Made by a program: the position numbers and the translations under genes. 64,000 bases of DNA, from NCBI GenBank assembly GCA_933207985.1, contig OW240916.1, positions 299,318,451 to 299,382,450 on the forward strand, in the 5' to 3' direction. Below, piece by piece: positions 1 to 13,440 of the stretch (positions are counted from its first letter, which is position 1; each line of letters starts with the position of its first letter). The notes under the pieces were generated by a model. That model saw only the letters and a list, made by a program, of their open reading frames with translations. It had not been told where the DNA came from and did not search any database. Origin of the DNA: Pelobates cultripes (Eukaryota; Chordata; Amphibia; Anura; Pelobatidae).

Positions 1-3000
1 GGACTAGCTGAGCAAAGTGACAGACACTTAGTATTTTATTAAACAAATACAGGATGAATTGGTATTAACCAAAGTCCAGCCCAGCTACTAACTGGCTTTA
101 ATAATTCACAGTGTTTGAATTTGGAACAGGTGTGTAATCTGTCAGCTATTTACAGCAAGTTGTCTTTAGAGTTTACTTGTAGACAAAATGAAAGGACAGT
201 TTATTGCTGTCCTGGGGAGTGGGTAAATATGATAAAAAGAAAGTAGAGCTTTAGATCCATCCAATAGAGGTTCTAGCTGATGCCTGTACTCTGGCCAACA
301 CACAATCTTTTCATATATATTTTTTTTTTTACATCTGACTAAGTTCTCTTGAATGAATCCAAGGCGATTAGAGGTGGATCCTGGCTTCTATCCCAGCCTT
401 TCCTTTTGTGGTTTTACAAAACCTTTCTTTTCTTACTACAAACACATGCCTTATCTTAGTGACAGCTGAAAAGTCTCCTATTTCATTACAAACACATTAT
501 GTGCAGAGGCAAAAATCATCTCATTCATTTATGGCTCTGAGAAAAAAGGTGTTACCTTGAAAATGCATGTTCCATGTGCAAAGAAAGCAAGACAGGGCAC
601 TGCCTGCTCCCATTCTGAAAATCAGCTTGCAATGCTTGTCAATGGCAACTCACTGTGTGGGATCTCATTGGCATTGTACTTTGTAGGGTTTTTTGTTCAT
701 TTTTTTTATTTTTATTTTTTTAATCTAAGGCAGACTGTATGCAAATTGGGGGAATAAATGGGTGCCAAAAGATCTAATCACTAAATGTATTAAAAAAAAA
801 AAAGTATATTGCAATTCCAAAGATGCTGGCCAAAAGGGATGTGGGAGACATTGAGATCTGGCTCTTTTTCTGTCTATCTGTTGCTCACAGGGCTATTCAG
901 CAATGATAGCTGGGGGTTAGAAGTAAAGTCAGACAATGCTCCAGTATTAACCATTATAGTCCCAGGGGGAAGCCCTCTGCATGTGTTCTGGAGAGCCTCC
1001 TGGAAGTCATAGAGTTACAGTGATTATGGATTCCAAATGTTTAAATGGAGCTGTAAATGGATTGTGAAATAACTCTTTTTTTTCTAAGTGGATGCGTTGG
1101 ATTGCCTCACTGCTGGAGTCTGCTTTACACGTGATGCCATTGCAATACACACTCTTAATTAATACAGCCAATGATTAGTTATCACTTGTTTTTTTTTATC
1201 ACTCTGGTGTTGATACATTGTTTACACTTACAGCTTGATAGCAAGACCTCCTACCCTATTAGTTAAATCAATCCATTTAACATTCTGCAATGCAAAGTTA
1301 CAAATCACTTCTACAAATCTTTTTTTTTTTTATAAAACACCAACATTGTATATGTTTGTATATATAGTATTTTGTTAAATATTTAATGTTAAATGTCTAT
1401 TATTATATGTGCCTGTAATACTGAACTGAGCCTTAGTTATTAAATCAATAGAATAGTTTGTATCAGTCACACAATGAATGGTTTATTATTTTTTATTATA
1501 CATTGTTCTTTTTGGTTTGAGTAAACCCCACTGAAATTGTAAAATCTTATTAATATACTTCTACAAGCTGTGTGTAGTGCCTGCCTTTTCTCCCTTCTAT
1601 CCTGTCTCTTGTACTTGTGTGAGGTTGTGAGCTCTGAATCTTAGAATTGAGGGAGGGTGGGTGAGCCCTCCTCTTGCCTGTGCCAGGGCCCCTCCTTCCC
1701 CCTGCACTGACGGTATAATGATATAATCATGAGGGGTGTCAAATCCCACATTTGAACTTGCAGCCAAAGGGGCTCAGTGGTTCTTCTTTCACAAGGACTC
1801 AATACAGACACACGCTGGAGAGAGGTCTGGGATCAGGTGCCATTGTACAACCTGGAAACTTAGAGTGATAACAGCTTGCCAAGAGAAGGCACCCAAAGCA
1901 TCCACTGACCTGGGGATATACAGCTTCACCATCACCCAGCAACACTGGAATAGATCAATTTACTAGAGTGGATTTCATGCAGGAGAAACACTGATAGGTC
2001 ACCTTTCAAGGTAATCCATTGTATTCCATATTCTGCCTGTCTAGTGAGAACTGTCCTTCTTAACACAGGTAACCACAACAAAATATAGAATCAAATTATA
2101 CTCACTGATATAGGAAAAAAAATGTGTTTTAATTGTTTTTTTCATGAACCAGGGAATTTTTTGGGCATGTGGATTGCATTATTAGTGTTTTCTCAACTTT
2201 CTGAATGTGACGCTTTGTTATCTAACAGATAGGTTTACATAGCAATGAATGGAGCATTATTACACACTGCTTTCATAGAATGTAAGAGGGGTCTGGAGTG
2301 ATGCTGACATGTTACAGTTCTATTACTGTCTCTTAACATGTTCCTGGAAAGCTGTATTCTGCAGAGCTGCAGAGGCAAAGCTTTTGTCTAAGGCTGAAAA
2401 AAAAAAAAAAAAAAAAAGATCCACAAAGGCTTTTTAGTTTTTAGCCACCCCCTTAAAAAAAAATAAAAAATAAAATACACACACAAAAAAAAAACCTTAA
2501 GATGATTAGGGACCAGGTTTCTTATAGCAGAAACACACAGGGGGTAATTTGTTAGAACTATGAAAGAACCCCCATCAAAAAAATAATTAATATAGATATT
2601 TGTTTTGCTCTCAGTTAAGACAAAGGGGAACATGGAACTAAACTGCACCCCTTTGTCCTTTTTTAGTTTTTTTTTTTTGTTTCCCACACACCAAAAATGT
2701 GATTTAAAAAAAATAATAATTCTATTTGTTTCACATATATTACATCAAACATTTGTTTTCATTCAATTTTGTTAAACGTGTTTAAAAAAAACCCCCCAAA
2801 AAATAAATGAATAAATAAAATGAATGAATGTAACAACTAATTTTTAACAAACAAATAATTTTTATTAGAACATCGTTCATATATTAAATGGTTGGGATGG
2901 ATACATTGTTAGATGCAGTAAGTACTAGCTAATGTAATACACGCAGAGACAAAGCTACATGTTAACTATATTTCCATGCACAGAGAATGTTACCAGAGTT

Positions 3001-6000
3001 TGGAACTCACATGAAAAGGGTTTGCAACACAATCCTTAACTTCCCAAGTTAAAGACATGTAATTCACACCAAATTCTACATATTGACTCCTACAAGTTAA
3101 TGAGTTAAATAAGGCATTAGATCTCCCAGGACTGTGTACATTGTCAAAAGCAATATTTACCCTCCAGATGTTACTCAGCTTTTTTGGGATTCCCAAGCAT
3201 CTATGTAAACTATTGCAATTCAATCCTGGAGTGTTCTTAAATACACAGCGTGGCTTTATGTGTTCTAAGGCTTAGCTGCTGCAGAGAACCAGGAGGGGAA
3301 AAAAAAAATACACTTTTCTAACAAAGAAAGTCCCAACCTCTGCATGTCACAATAATTTATCGCAGTGGCCGCTGTATATTAACCTGCTGTGGTAATGCTC
3401 TGGCTAATCATCGATAGATGGATGAATGATGTGGTTTGAGAGTCGCAGAACCGATATATTGTATTGTTCGTCCGTTCAGTTAGCTTTTCATAGGATGTCT
3501 AGGAATGTACTATGCGGAGTTTGAGGGTACAACAGCGACATCTGCTGGAGGAAAAGATAACTACACATATACGTCTTTGACTACTGCAAAAGCCAACACG
3601 AGGTCTGCTACACACCCCCTTTTGTGTCATATCTCTTGCTCACACCATTTAGTCCTCACATCTACTAAAAAGAATCCTAAAAGATACAAATGATATAGGG
3701 AAACGGGGACCCTGTTTGATTAAAACACACTGTCTGCCGGGGATTCTTCTATTTTCTTCCCCTAATCTAGAGTATTTTGTAGTCCCTTATTATTGTTTTA
3801 TTTTTCATTGTTTATTTGAAGACAAAACACTGAATTTTAAACAAAGCAAAAAATAAAAAGCAGGTTGGCAGATTTTGCTGCGTATGAAATTGCCTTAAAA
3901 CAAGGGGGGGGGGAGATCTAATGGGGGAAATTTATCCCATCCACTAGACAGAACATAGGCTGTTACACATTGCAGATTTGTTCACCATACATGGATACAT
4001 GGCTTGCTGTTCGCCATGGGCGGGGTTACCTGTCACTGGTACTGAAAGGGTTAATTATCAATGTACCTAACGTTCTAGAGCTGTTTATGTGGGCCTGTGT
4101 GCTAGTTAAAGGGTTAATGACTTACTGTATCTGATTAGCAGCTTTTAATAAAAGGCTTAAACTGTTTAACCCTTTACCTGGGTTATATCCCTTAACACTT
4201 CAGGGGTTTCTGGCAGTCATGTAGTTAAATAGAAAAAGGAGAGAAAAAGCATCTAGCAGGCAAGCACTCATCTTGGCAAATAAGACAGTTCTGCAAAGAG
4301 GGAAGGGATGGTGGGATCATAAAAGATAATGTCCTATTCAGAGCCCCCTTTAGATCTTTAATCCTATTGAGTGTGACTGGGTGAATTGCAAAGTAAGCAA
4401 ATTGTAGAACTGGGAGACTGAGCAGTGGTGTCCAGTGAATGGAGATGCTGGGGGTTTGGGGATCTCATTTCTGCTCTAAGATGATGCAGTCCTGGATCAT
4501 ATTCTCTTAACAAAAGCCAGCTGTCTCCATGAACCACAGCTGGGGCGGTGACTGCAAAGAGAGGAGGAAGGGAGGCTGCAGAGTACAAAACGGACAAGGT
4601 CCAAGAAAGATCCCAATTATTAATCGCCACGTGGACCGTAGCAATATACAGGGAGAGGGCAGACAATATAAACAGAGAAAGCACGGTCAGGTCCATTAAG
4701 AAAGCCCCCTACTAATTGATTAAATTAATAAAGTGTTCTGCGCCCTCCCGCACAGTTATTTGTAACCTTTGGAGTATATTGCAAGGCAGATACAAAATCT
4801 CACGTGGATAGAATACACAGTTTGTAATGGTATACATATGGACTTGGTTTATGTCATGCACATCAATCTTACAACACAGCACTTTCTCTTCTAAATCAGG
4901 AATATTAACTGTGAGAATACTTCCATTATTTTAAACAATAGTGTCTTGTGGTGGCACACATTGTGTGGTTCAGTAAGCAGTCTAACACAGTGTATTGTAG
5001 CTGATGACTGAGGCTGATGATAATTGCAGTCCATGGCAGCTGTAATGACAATTCTCCAGTTACACCTTTATGTCAATGAGCTGTTAGAAAATAATGACTT
5101 ACTGGAGACCACCAGGGCTGGTGAGATACTTTGCACTCAAGGGAAGTAATGACACCCACCCAATTCTCCTCTAACATTAATAAATCGTATATTCAGAATA
5201 CCTGAATAAAATAAATTAATCAATGTATTTCTGAGCCTATCACATCACCACCCAGCAAGAGGCAATGGCAGAGACTGACAACTGGTTATTGTTAAAGACC
5301 ACCAGTTATAGTGGGGAGGGGGAGGAGGGGAGGTGAACGTGTAAACTCCTGCAGAAGAAGTTGCCAAGTAGAAAAAAGAAATTATTGCAGGCCTTCCCCT
5401 ACAAACTGTGTGGAATAGATTGAAACTGAGGTAGCAGTTTTAAGGGTGGGCAGGACACTAACACAATGAAATAATTGATGATGTTAGTTGTCAGTGATGG
5501 TATCCAGTTACAAGACACAGTGGATGAGTTCTATGCATAGATATAATGTGTACTCAGAACCAATGATTTTAGTGGATTGGCAGATGGATAATGAATTTTA
5601 AAACTTGTATTAACTGCAACTTATTTAAAGGCTTATTCCACAAGAACAGATGTTATTACATAAATGTAATACTACGATGTACTATATATATATGTCATTT
5701 TGTAAAAAAAATATTTTAATCATCTTTCCAGTTGTACTAAGGCAATAAAAATGCTTTTAAAAAAGTATCTTTAATTCCATGCAAAGATAAAATCTGTCAT
5801 GTGAAGTAGATGTGATAAAAGTTAACCAATGTTCCAGTTATTGGCATTTTTTTCAACATCTGGCATTTCTGAGAATGCAGATTCCCAAAACGCCACTTTA
5901 TTTCAGGCTGTATGCCCATATAATTGCTGCAATCAGGCATCTATATTAAATAAATAATTGGAGCCTCAGAGTGTGCAATATGTTTTCACTTTGCTAATAT

Positions 6001-6211
6001 CCATGGCTGCTATTCACCAGCACTGTACTTTGTAGCCTTGTGAATTCAAGTAAAGTGAAGGAGAGGGCAGTATTTTACATTATACTCAGTGAAAAAGAAC
6101 TGAATTAGTTTTCTTCACTGGAGTGTGGAGGAAGGAGACTGAATGTTTATTAAAAAGAGTAGGAAAACCAAAATGCAAACCTATATGAACACATGGCTGG
6201 GAGTGAAGAGC

Positions 6212-6680
6212 TTAAAGGGACACTCCAGACCCCTAAAGTAGTTTAGCTTGCTGAAATGCTTTATGTGTGAAAAGTGCGTCCTCTTTCATTTTCATTTTAC
6301 AAAAAGTGCAAATTTCAGTAGAAATTGGCACTTTTATAAAGTAATCTTGTTACACCCACCTGACTGTCAATCAGAAAACAGAATCTGTTACTTCCTGGTT
6401 TGTTTAGCTCAGTGGCTCTAAACCCAATTGCCAAAGGGCACCTGCAAAACTTCTCCTTGAGCAGTATTAGAAGGTCTGTGATTGGATAGTCACAGAAAAC
6501 CTGGGCTGGGGAAAAAGGGGAGGGGTTTTGCAAAGGCTCCAGACAATCAAACTGCAGCATTTGCAAGCTGTTTCTAGATATACCCCCAAATTAAATCCAT
6601 GCAAGTTTTCATTTGGGGTATATCTACTAAATAGTAATATATATATATTTTTTACTTTGGACAGTGTAGCGTCCCTTTAA
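6212..6680. mobile_element. TTAA-bounded foldback MITE (AGGGACACT ends)
   Basis: The left end is TTAA followed by AGGGACACTCCAGACCCC and the right end is GACAGTGTAGCGTCCCT followed by TTAA. The ends are imperfect inverted repeats, and the element is nonautonomous with no coding region. TTAA at both sides suits a piggyBac-type target duplication, but because TTAA is itself palindromic this is not proof. Confidence 0.6.
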
Positions 6681-7839
6681 TGTATTGATGATCCTTTGTA
6701 AAGGTAAATAAAAGAAAGTACACAATGGATAGACATAAAAATTACTAGACAAGAAGAGGAATGATATCCTCCAACAATGTGAACTGCAACTCCCAGTATG
6801 CTCAATTAACTACAGGCTGCAATCCACAGCAGTGACAAGTGTTTTCTACCTTTACATGCAATTGAGAATATTAGTCGATGGTTAATGGAAGTGAAATAAA
6901 ACCACTTTTCCTGTAATCTGAATGCACAAAGTGTTTTAAATAATCACTGTTTTCAATATTCACAAGGTGACGTCCTGTCCATTTATATGAGTAATAACTG
7001 CCTTTGGCCATTTCAGACATTTGTGAAGTATGTTTAGGCTTCACAGCATTATGGGGACTGTAGTGCACACACATCTGGGTGCCAGTGTTAGCAGTCACTA
7101 ATATGTTTCATCACATATTTAGGCATATTTATTTTTTAATTATTATGCTGGTGAAAGGCGCACACAGTACATTCTTTACTTTGCATTCGGCTGGTTTTGG
7201 ACTGTGGTCTGTGTTTTGTATTAAAATGAGAGTCTTATATTTCTTCCCATCTGTATCCCTGCCACTGAACAAAACAAGAGGTTCCCAGGATTTTCCTATT
7301 AGCAAGTTTTTTTTGTCACTGTGGGGATAGGGCCAAGGGTGGAGTAAGGCACTGACTGATATTTTGTAATAATAAAATCCGCCCGGAAACCAGTTCAGTT
7401 ATATCAAAATTATACTGAAGTTTGTTTACTACATATTGAGATGTGGTGATCTGAAACCCATAACGGATCTGGTTCCACCAGCACCACTTTGAACACCCTC
7501 TAACTCACTACACAGAAAGCAGGGGAAGAATTGGGGGTGGCAGTTAACATTTTAACCCAGGTCCTATCACACATGGTATGTAGGAAAAGGGGAGCTCAAT
7601 CACCAACCATGCCACTCTTGGTTAGTTGAGTTTCTAAGATCACCTTTTTTCATAAATCCCAATATTGCTGTGTATAATGTGAGGGATATAAAAACTGCTT
7701 TTTGGCTGCCTCTGTTTTGCAAGGGATCTTACTTTTAATTTTATTTATCGTTTTATTTGTTAAAGATGGCACTGGACATTTTCATTGGATAGTTGTTCAT
7801 ATTGGGACATCAAGGCTAGGGGTGTTCAAAAGACATATC

Positions 7840-7942
7840 ACCAGATGTTTTAAAACTACAGCTTCCATGATGCTTTGTCATACTAAAGACATTTTAAAGA
7901 CATGTCAAGCATTATTAGAGTTGTAGTTTCACAACATCTGGG
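7840..7942. mobile_element. Foldback MITE, CCAGATGTT...AACATCTGG type
   Basis: Imperfect inverted arms run from CCAGATGTTTTAAAACTAC to GTAGTTTCACAACATCTGG. The same arm sequence recurs at 9836-10131, 14796-14873 and about 49649-49690, marking a dispersed family. Confidence 0.65.
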
Positions 7943-7957
7943 CAACAAAAGTTATGT

Positions 7958-8082
7958 TGATGACTAGAGTGTCCCTTTGAGTAACTTCTGAAATCAAGTC
8001 AGTGTGGGATCAAGAGTATTTGACCTGAACACCCATACTGACTTAATTTCAGAAGTCACTTAAAGGGATACTATAGTCATCA
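7958..8082. repeat. Long hairpin made of two facing MITE ends
   Basis: A 46-base left arm starting TGATGACTAGAGTGTCCCTTT pairs with a right arm ending AAAGGGATACTATAGTCATCA around a loop of about 30 bases. The right arm continues into a common repeat beginning TTAAAGGGATACTATAG that runs to about 8335. Confidence 0.7.
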
Positions 8083-8335
8083 AAATAACTTTTGTTTAAT
8101 TATGCAGTTTTAGTGTATAGATAAGGCCCTTGCAGTCTCACTGCTCAATTCTCTGCCGTTTAGGAGTTAAATTATTTTGTTAATGCAGTCTTAGTCACAC
8201 CTCCCTGTGTGTTAGGTGCACAGCCTTCCTAACCACTTATTGAAAAGAGACATCTAATGTTTACACCTTCTTTATTGCACAGTCTGTTAAATTTAGAATT
8301 TCTTATCTCCTGTACTGTAGTTAAAGGGTGTCTCC
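8059..8335 (+). mobile_element. TTAAAGGGATACTATAG-type MITE, partial
   Basis: Begins CTTAAAGGGATACTATAGTCATC and shares its end sequence with the inverted end at 13420-13440. No coding capacity. The right edge near GTTAAAGGGTGTCTCCAGTA is approximate. Confidence 0.5.
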
Positions 8336-8835
8336 AGTACAATTACTGAGCATTTCATAAAGATAACATTTACATACTTATACTTATTTTGACTTATATT
8401 GACTGTATTGGAATTTCATTGACATTCCAACACAATATAAAAGATATCATAGGACAAAGTACTTTGTCTTAATCATAAAGTCAAGTCTGAACTTGTAAAA
8501 ACTTGGCAAACCGTTTTCACCATCAAGTCTTGCTATTTTAATCACGCATCACAAAATTGGTCTATGGAGGATGGTGCACAAGCGTGATCCTCCCTAGACC
8601 TCTGTGCAGTACTCTCGCACATGTGCAAGAGTATCGCAGTGATGTGGGCCAGAGGAGGTCTGAAAACCAGGAACCAAAGAAAGAAAACAGTGGTATCCGC
8701 GTGGGAGCGTTTGAGGTAAGAATAACTCTCATTTGCTTCAACGTGTACCCTGTTAGATGTAAATGCTTAATTGTCATTGTATGTTTCTAATACTGATACA
8801 ATGTTCAACACTCATCTTCTGTCTTTTAGGTCAAG

Positions 8836-8905
8836 ATGCTGTTAGACGTCAAATATATCTTTTGGATATGCACAACCTTCTATGTTACAAATGCATTCCG
8901 TGCAG
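8836..8905 (+). CDS. vcan: Versican exon 2: start codon and signal peptide
   Basis: The exon begins at 8830 after a pyrimidine-rich acceptor ending in TTTTAG. Six untranslated bases precede the ATG at 8836. It ends at 8905 before a GTAAGG donor, leaving one base (phase 1). The 23 full codons give a classic signal peptide: a short N-terminus with Asp and Lys, a hydrophobic core around IFWICTTFYV, and a likely cleavage after TNA at residue 20. This matches human versican in length and in the V-T-x-A end. The start is chosen because it alone gives a signal peptide and because its phase joins exactly to the Ig exon. The product is a secreted extracellular matrix proteoglycan. Confidence 0.93.
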
Positions 8906-9249
8906 GTAAGGTTATCCCCAGAAAATGGTTTTAATGCTTTATTTTGGTGCAATAATGATTTTCCTGGATAATGTCAAACAAGATCCTGTACAATGTGTAA
9001 TGCGTTATGCGCTCATGCTGTAATTAGTAAATTATTAATAGTTATTAATGGTGATAGAGATGATCTAGAATCAGAAGGAAAAATTAGCGCCATCTGCTGT
9101 TCATAATAATTTATAGTATGCGGCCATATACAATATATTCTGATTTAGATCTGTGAATATTTTTCATAGAATTTCCATTGTGCCGAGCAGTATCACAGAT
9201 ATTGCTTTGTATTTCAATTTGAAAGTACATTATTCATGTAAAATGAAGG

Positions 9250-9400
9250 TTATTCACTCAAGTGAGAATTCAGAGTGAATTTAAATTGAATTTCAAATTA
9301 AAGGACAAAATAGCTGAATTAGAAAAATTCTCTATGTCAGCTATGTTTTCAGCTCACCTATTTTAGCATAAAAAGTGAAATTCTCATTGAGTTATTTACT
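9250..9400. mobile_element. Palindromic element, GAATTTCAAATTTAAGGCC family
   Basis: The left arm reads approximately GTTATTCACTCAAGTGAGAATT and continues into GAATTTCAAATTAAAGG. The right arm TGAAATTCTCATTGAGTTATTTAC is its inverted counterpart. Similar arms recur at 11545-11730, 16062-16215 and 24729-24878. Confidence 0.6.
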
Positions 9401-9835
9401 TGTGCATCACATAGTGTACACAGTGTCCATACCTTAACTATGAGAAATCCAAAGATTTTGCCACTCTCTGTGCTTTGAACACTTTTGGGGATTTTGCTCA
9501 CAATAGCCATGTCTTTTACATGAAAAGTGCATGGATTTTGCTCAGAAAGAAATATAGCACATAGATCAGCTTTATCATTATGAATGTTAGTATGTGTAAA
9601 TAGCTCATCCTCAATGTCACCCATGATGTCTGTAATAGTTTCTACATCCCTTCTGCCTAATAGATGTGCTCTGGTGAAAATCATCATGTCGCTTAGAGCA
9701 GTAGGAATGTATTTTCTATCTACAGTGGCTTGAAAAAAGAGACAAATTGTGTTTTATTTTTTAATAAGGCAAACATTCACATCATTCCTTCCATCACCCA
9801 GAATGCCTTGCTCTTTCAAAATGGCTGGCAATAAT

Positions 9836-10131
9836 GTAGAGCAGGGCTGTCCAACCTGCTGCCCCCCAGATGTTACTGAACTACAACTCCTATGATTCTT
9901 TCAATGAAACAGATAGCGAGAGAATCATGGGAGTTGTAGTTCAGCAACATCTGGGGTGCCGCAGGTTGGACAGCTCTGATGTAGAGCATGGATAGGCAAC
10001 TTTTAGCACTCCAGATGTTGTGAACTGCATCTCCCACAATACTTTGCCAGCATTATAACTGTAAAAGCATTATCGGAGATGTAGTCCACAACATCTGGAG
10101 TGCTGAAGGTTGCTTACCCCTGATATAGAGT
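9836..10131. mobile_element. Two adjacent foldback MITEs
   Basis: The first foldback (about 9836-9980) has arms GCTGTCCAACCTGC and GCAGGTTGGACAGC with inner arms CTGAACTACAACTCC and GGAGTTGTAGTTCAG. The second (about 9981-10131) has arms AGCACTCCAGATGTTGTG and CACAACATCTGGAGTGCT. Both share the ACATCTGG arm, so they are related but distinct members set side by side. Confidence 0.75.
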
Positions 10132-11544
10132 CTCACCTGGAACATTATTGTGCAACCTTAAACTAGGATCATTATTCATGGCTTGAAACACTGCAATTAT
10201 TCTTTTTGTCCTCCTTTAGAAAGTGCTAGCCAGGAAAAATACTGAGGTTATGTAGTAGTTGAAAAAAGAAATTGTCTGAGATGAAAGTGGCAGACTCATT
10301 AATTTGAATCTTATAACTTTAATAGTTTTTCTCCTCTCATTACGCACTCAGCAGGTCATAGTTATTTGACTTGGCTCCATGTGTTGGGCAGAAGGATGGA
10401 GATGTGGAAGCGGAAATAATGTAATATTTTATGAATTGAGATGCAATTTGCACAAAATAGTCAAAATAGCTCATGATAATTATTTAGTATGAATCAGATT
10501 CTTTTTAATACTTTACAATATGGCACACAAGAGAAATTATATTGTAATTCGGTATTGTTCAGAGGTCTTGTTAAAAAGGCTTAAAATAACACTTAACCAC
10601 AACCACCAAATGCATTACAGTACATGGACTGTGAACGCAATTCCATTAAAAAAAAAAATTATAATAAATAAAATTTCCACTTGAGAATTAAACAATAACA
10701 GTGAGAAAGGGAAAAAAACTGCAAAACACATCCTGTTCCCAGATGAGAGTCACATACCGGCCATTCAAAAATAGTGTCAAGAAAAATTATAAAATAGTAC
10801 TTAGAGTTGTGTAGAAAGCTGAAAAAAAACTCAAGTGAAAAAATATCTCACTTATCTGCCAGACAGACTGCCGTCTCAAATTCTCACAAAAAATAAATAA
10901 AATGATGCTTAAAGTTTTTGGTACAATTAATTTGTCTTGTTCACAATCAATCAAATACCATGGTGAATTATTGCATTCACTAAACTGAGTGTTAACTGAG
11001 GACTGAGTTGAAAAATTAAAGCATTATGACAGAGTTGGATTCTTTTACTTATGAATCATCAACTTTTTTGCCCTTTGTTAATTGGTTAATTAACATCAGG
11101 TCGGGGGGTTAAAGAACATACGGTATATAATTCAACAAACTTGTACAAAAGGAATAGACATCCATGCCTGTGAGCGTAAAGCCAAGTATGTATTTCACTT
11201 TTTCACAAAGTGCAGATAGAGATGACTCAAGAGCTTACAATCTAAAGGAAATCATAGGGAGCAAGAAAACAAGGATTAAATAAATTTAAAAGATGTCAAA
11301 GGCAACATCCACACATTGCCACTAAACCACTGTATCCAGCCAGCAACAAACTCCTGCCTTTGAAATTGGTAATAAGTCACTCATTAGGTAAATGTGTATG
11401 CAAACATTCTTCATTTAAATTTAAACTTGCAAACCTTGCAATTAAAACACGTTTTGCCTAAATGCAGGAATAAAGCCTAGGCAATCCAGGCACATAATTC
11501 TGAGGCCAAGTGTACAATGTTCTGTCCAAATCAGGAAGCAGATT

Positions 11545-11730
11545 TATCTCTAAAGTGAGAATTTTGGGGAACTCAAAGAAAATTTCAAATTTAAGGCCAC
11601 AGTAGTTGTATTGGATGCATAGCTGATTTTTTTTCCCCAGAATTTTTTGACCTCAGCTTTTTTGGGATTAAATTTGAAATTCACTTTGAATCGACTTAAA
11701 ATTCCAGACAATTCTTATTTTAGTGATTAA
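11545..11730. mobile_element. Palindromic element, GAATTTCAAATTTAAGGCC family
   Basis: The left arm has AAAGTGAGAATT followed by AAATTTCAAATTTAAGGCCA. The right arm has AAATTTGAAATTCACTTTGAA and ends near AATTCTTATTTTAGTGATTAAC. No coding region. Confidence 0.6.
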
Positions 11731-13099
11731 CTTTCTCACTCTTCTCTGCCTCTTTGTTCATTTCAACCCATCACCCCTGTATATTCTATCTAAGGATCCG
11801 CTTCTCTTTTTATATATCTGAGCTCACCCCAGCGTCCCCCAATTTGCTTTTCCCTTACTTGTTGAAGTGTGAACATTTTGTATAACACCGATACATGATT
11901 CACTTAAAATGAAAAAATTGTCTGCCGTAGAATAACCATTGAATTGCCCCTAAGAGAAATATGAGATTTTATAAAGTAACGGAAACTTTTCCTTAACAAT
12001 GTGCATTATTTAACACGTAAGACTATTGTTTTACTGAGTGCTAATATGGAACCTGACACAATAAGCCAGAACCCAGTGTTTTCTGGAGCAGTTGGCCTAA
12101 AAAGTAATTAAAATAAAATGCACAAAAATACGCTGGTGGCCGAAGCTCACAGAGTTTTCAGTTTAATTAATTTATAAGCTTAATTTATACCTGACACAAG
12201 AAAAATAGTAAAGTAAACTTTGTTAAGAGATATCATATGACTCAGGTTTTGTGTTTCTGACACATCATTCTGACATGTTGTGATGATTAAACATTAATCA
12301 TTAACTGTTTGATTCCTCCCTCGTTCTACATGCTTTAGCAGTACATCCCTTCCTGTGGCGTTTTCACTCTATCTGGTCTTGCTCATTAGCAGGGATTGTA
12401 AAACTTCAAGTGAATAGATGCTAATGAGTTCTAAATGCCACTCTTTAGTAGCCCCTTTGTGTTTGCTCTACTCTATATCCTCATTGACAGTAGTAACTTA
12501 TCTCCCTTTTGACTTCACTTGCTATCTTTTATTTTTAAACAATGATTTGACTACTTGGCTGGGGATTTCCTGGGTCACTTGATTTGCAGCAGGTGTCAGC
12601 AGCTCAAAGGATAGATTTTAGCGGAAACTCTATCCCTGCTATTCCAAATAACCTTTTGCATTTATGGTTAGAATTTTTGTTTGTTTGTTTTTTAAGTAAA
12701 ATTCAGTTGGTGACTATTTGCCACTTTGCGATCACAGTGGACTGGTGGAATTCGGAAAAAAGTCAAAGAGTTTCTAGTGAGTCAAGAAATCATTAATTAT
12801 ACATAAGTGCATATTAATTTTAATTAACTTTAATTCAAATAAAAAAATCAATTAAATGGCCACCTTTTATATTAGCTTTCATTTATTATCTGAAAGTGTA
12901 TCAAGCAATGAGTTCCTCGATTTATCAATATATCAATAACTATTTATTTCTAAGTTGACCAGTGTCAGACTGCTGTCCTTGACTTTTAAATACACTTGGT
13001 TTTTAGGACAGGGTTTTAGATTTTCCATATCCACCATATTACATATAGCACATTTATATGCTTTTGTGTGCTAATTATATAATACATTTTACATGCCTA

Positions 13100-13440
13100 A
13101 TCCTATAATGTTAAAACCACCATCTAGGCCCCCTGGCCTCCACTTGCCCCTCTAAATATAGAAAAATCTTACCTTTACTCCAGTCTGCTGGCTCTTCCCC
13201 TGATCTACCTGCTTGGCTGACATCATCAGAAGTGTTATTTAAAGCCAATCACAATGCTTTCACATAGGAAAGCATTGGATTGGCTGAGCTTGTCAAGGAG
13301 GCAGATCAGGGGCAGAGCCAGCACAAGCCAAACACAAAGTTCAGTGTCTCCATGCACACTGTGCAGCAATGAACCAGGAAGCACCTCTAGAAAAAATACA
13401 ATAAGCTGTAGTTGTTCTGGTGACTATAGTGTCCCTTTAA
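13100..13440 (-). mobile_element. MITE ending in GACTATAGTGTCCCTTTAA
   Basis: The right end TGGTGACTATAGTGTCCCTTTAAG is the inverse of the end seen at 8059. An internal hairpin pairs AATGCTTTCACATAGGAAAG with neighbouring sequence. The left limit near 13100 is approximate. Confidence 0.5.

Larger units (their letters stand above)
1..8829. other. Noncoding sequence 5' of vcan exon 2 (probable intron 1)
   Basis: No coding exon of a recognisable gene is visible here. In vertebrate versican genes exon 1 is noncoding and is separated from the signal-peptide exon by a long intron, so this is most simply intron 1, although part could be 5' flanking DNA. The sequence is AT-rich with many homopolymer runs. 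It contains a less AT-rich block near 1560-2015 and foldback elements near 6212-6680 and 7840-8340. The assignment as intron is inference from the family's gene structure; no exon 1 was confidently found. Confidence 0.6.

Noticed and set aside
4364..4696. 110-codon minus-strand ORF with a hydrophobic start
   Set aside because: It looks like a possible membrane or signal segment, but there is no recognisable family, no splice context and no repeat of the pattern. Chance is the simplest reading.
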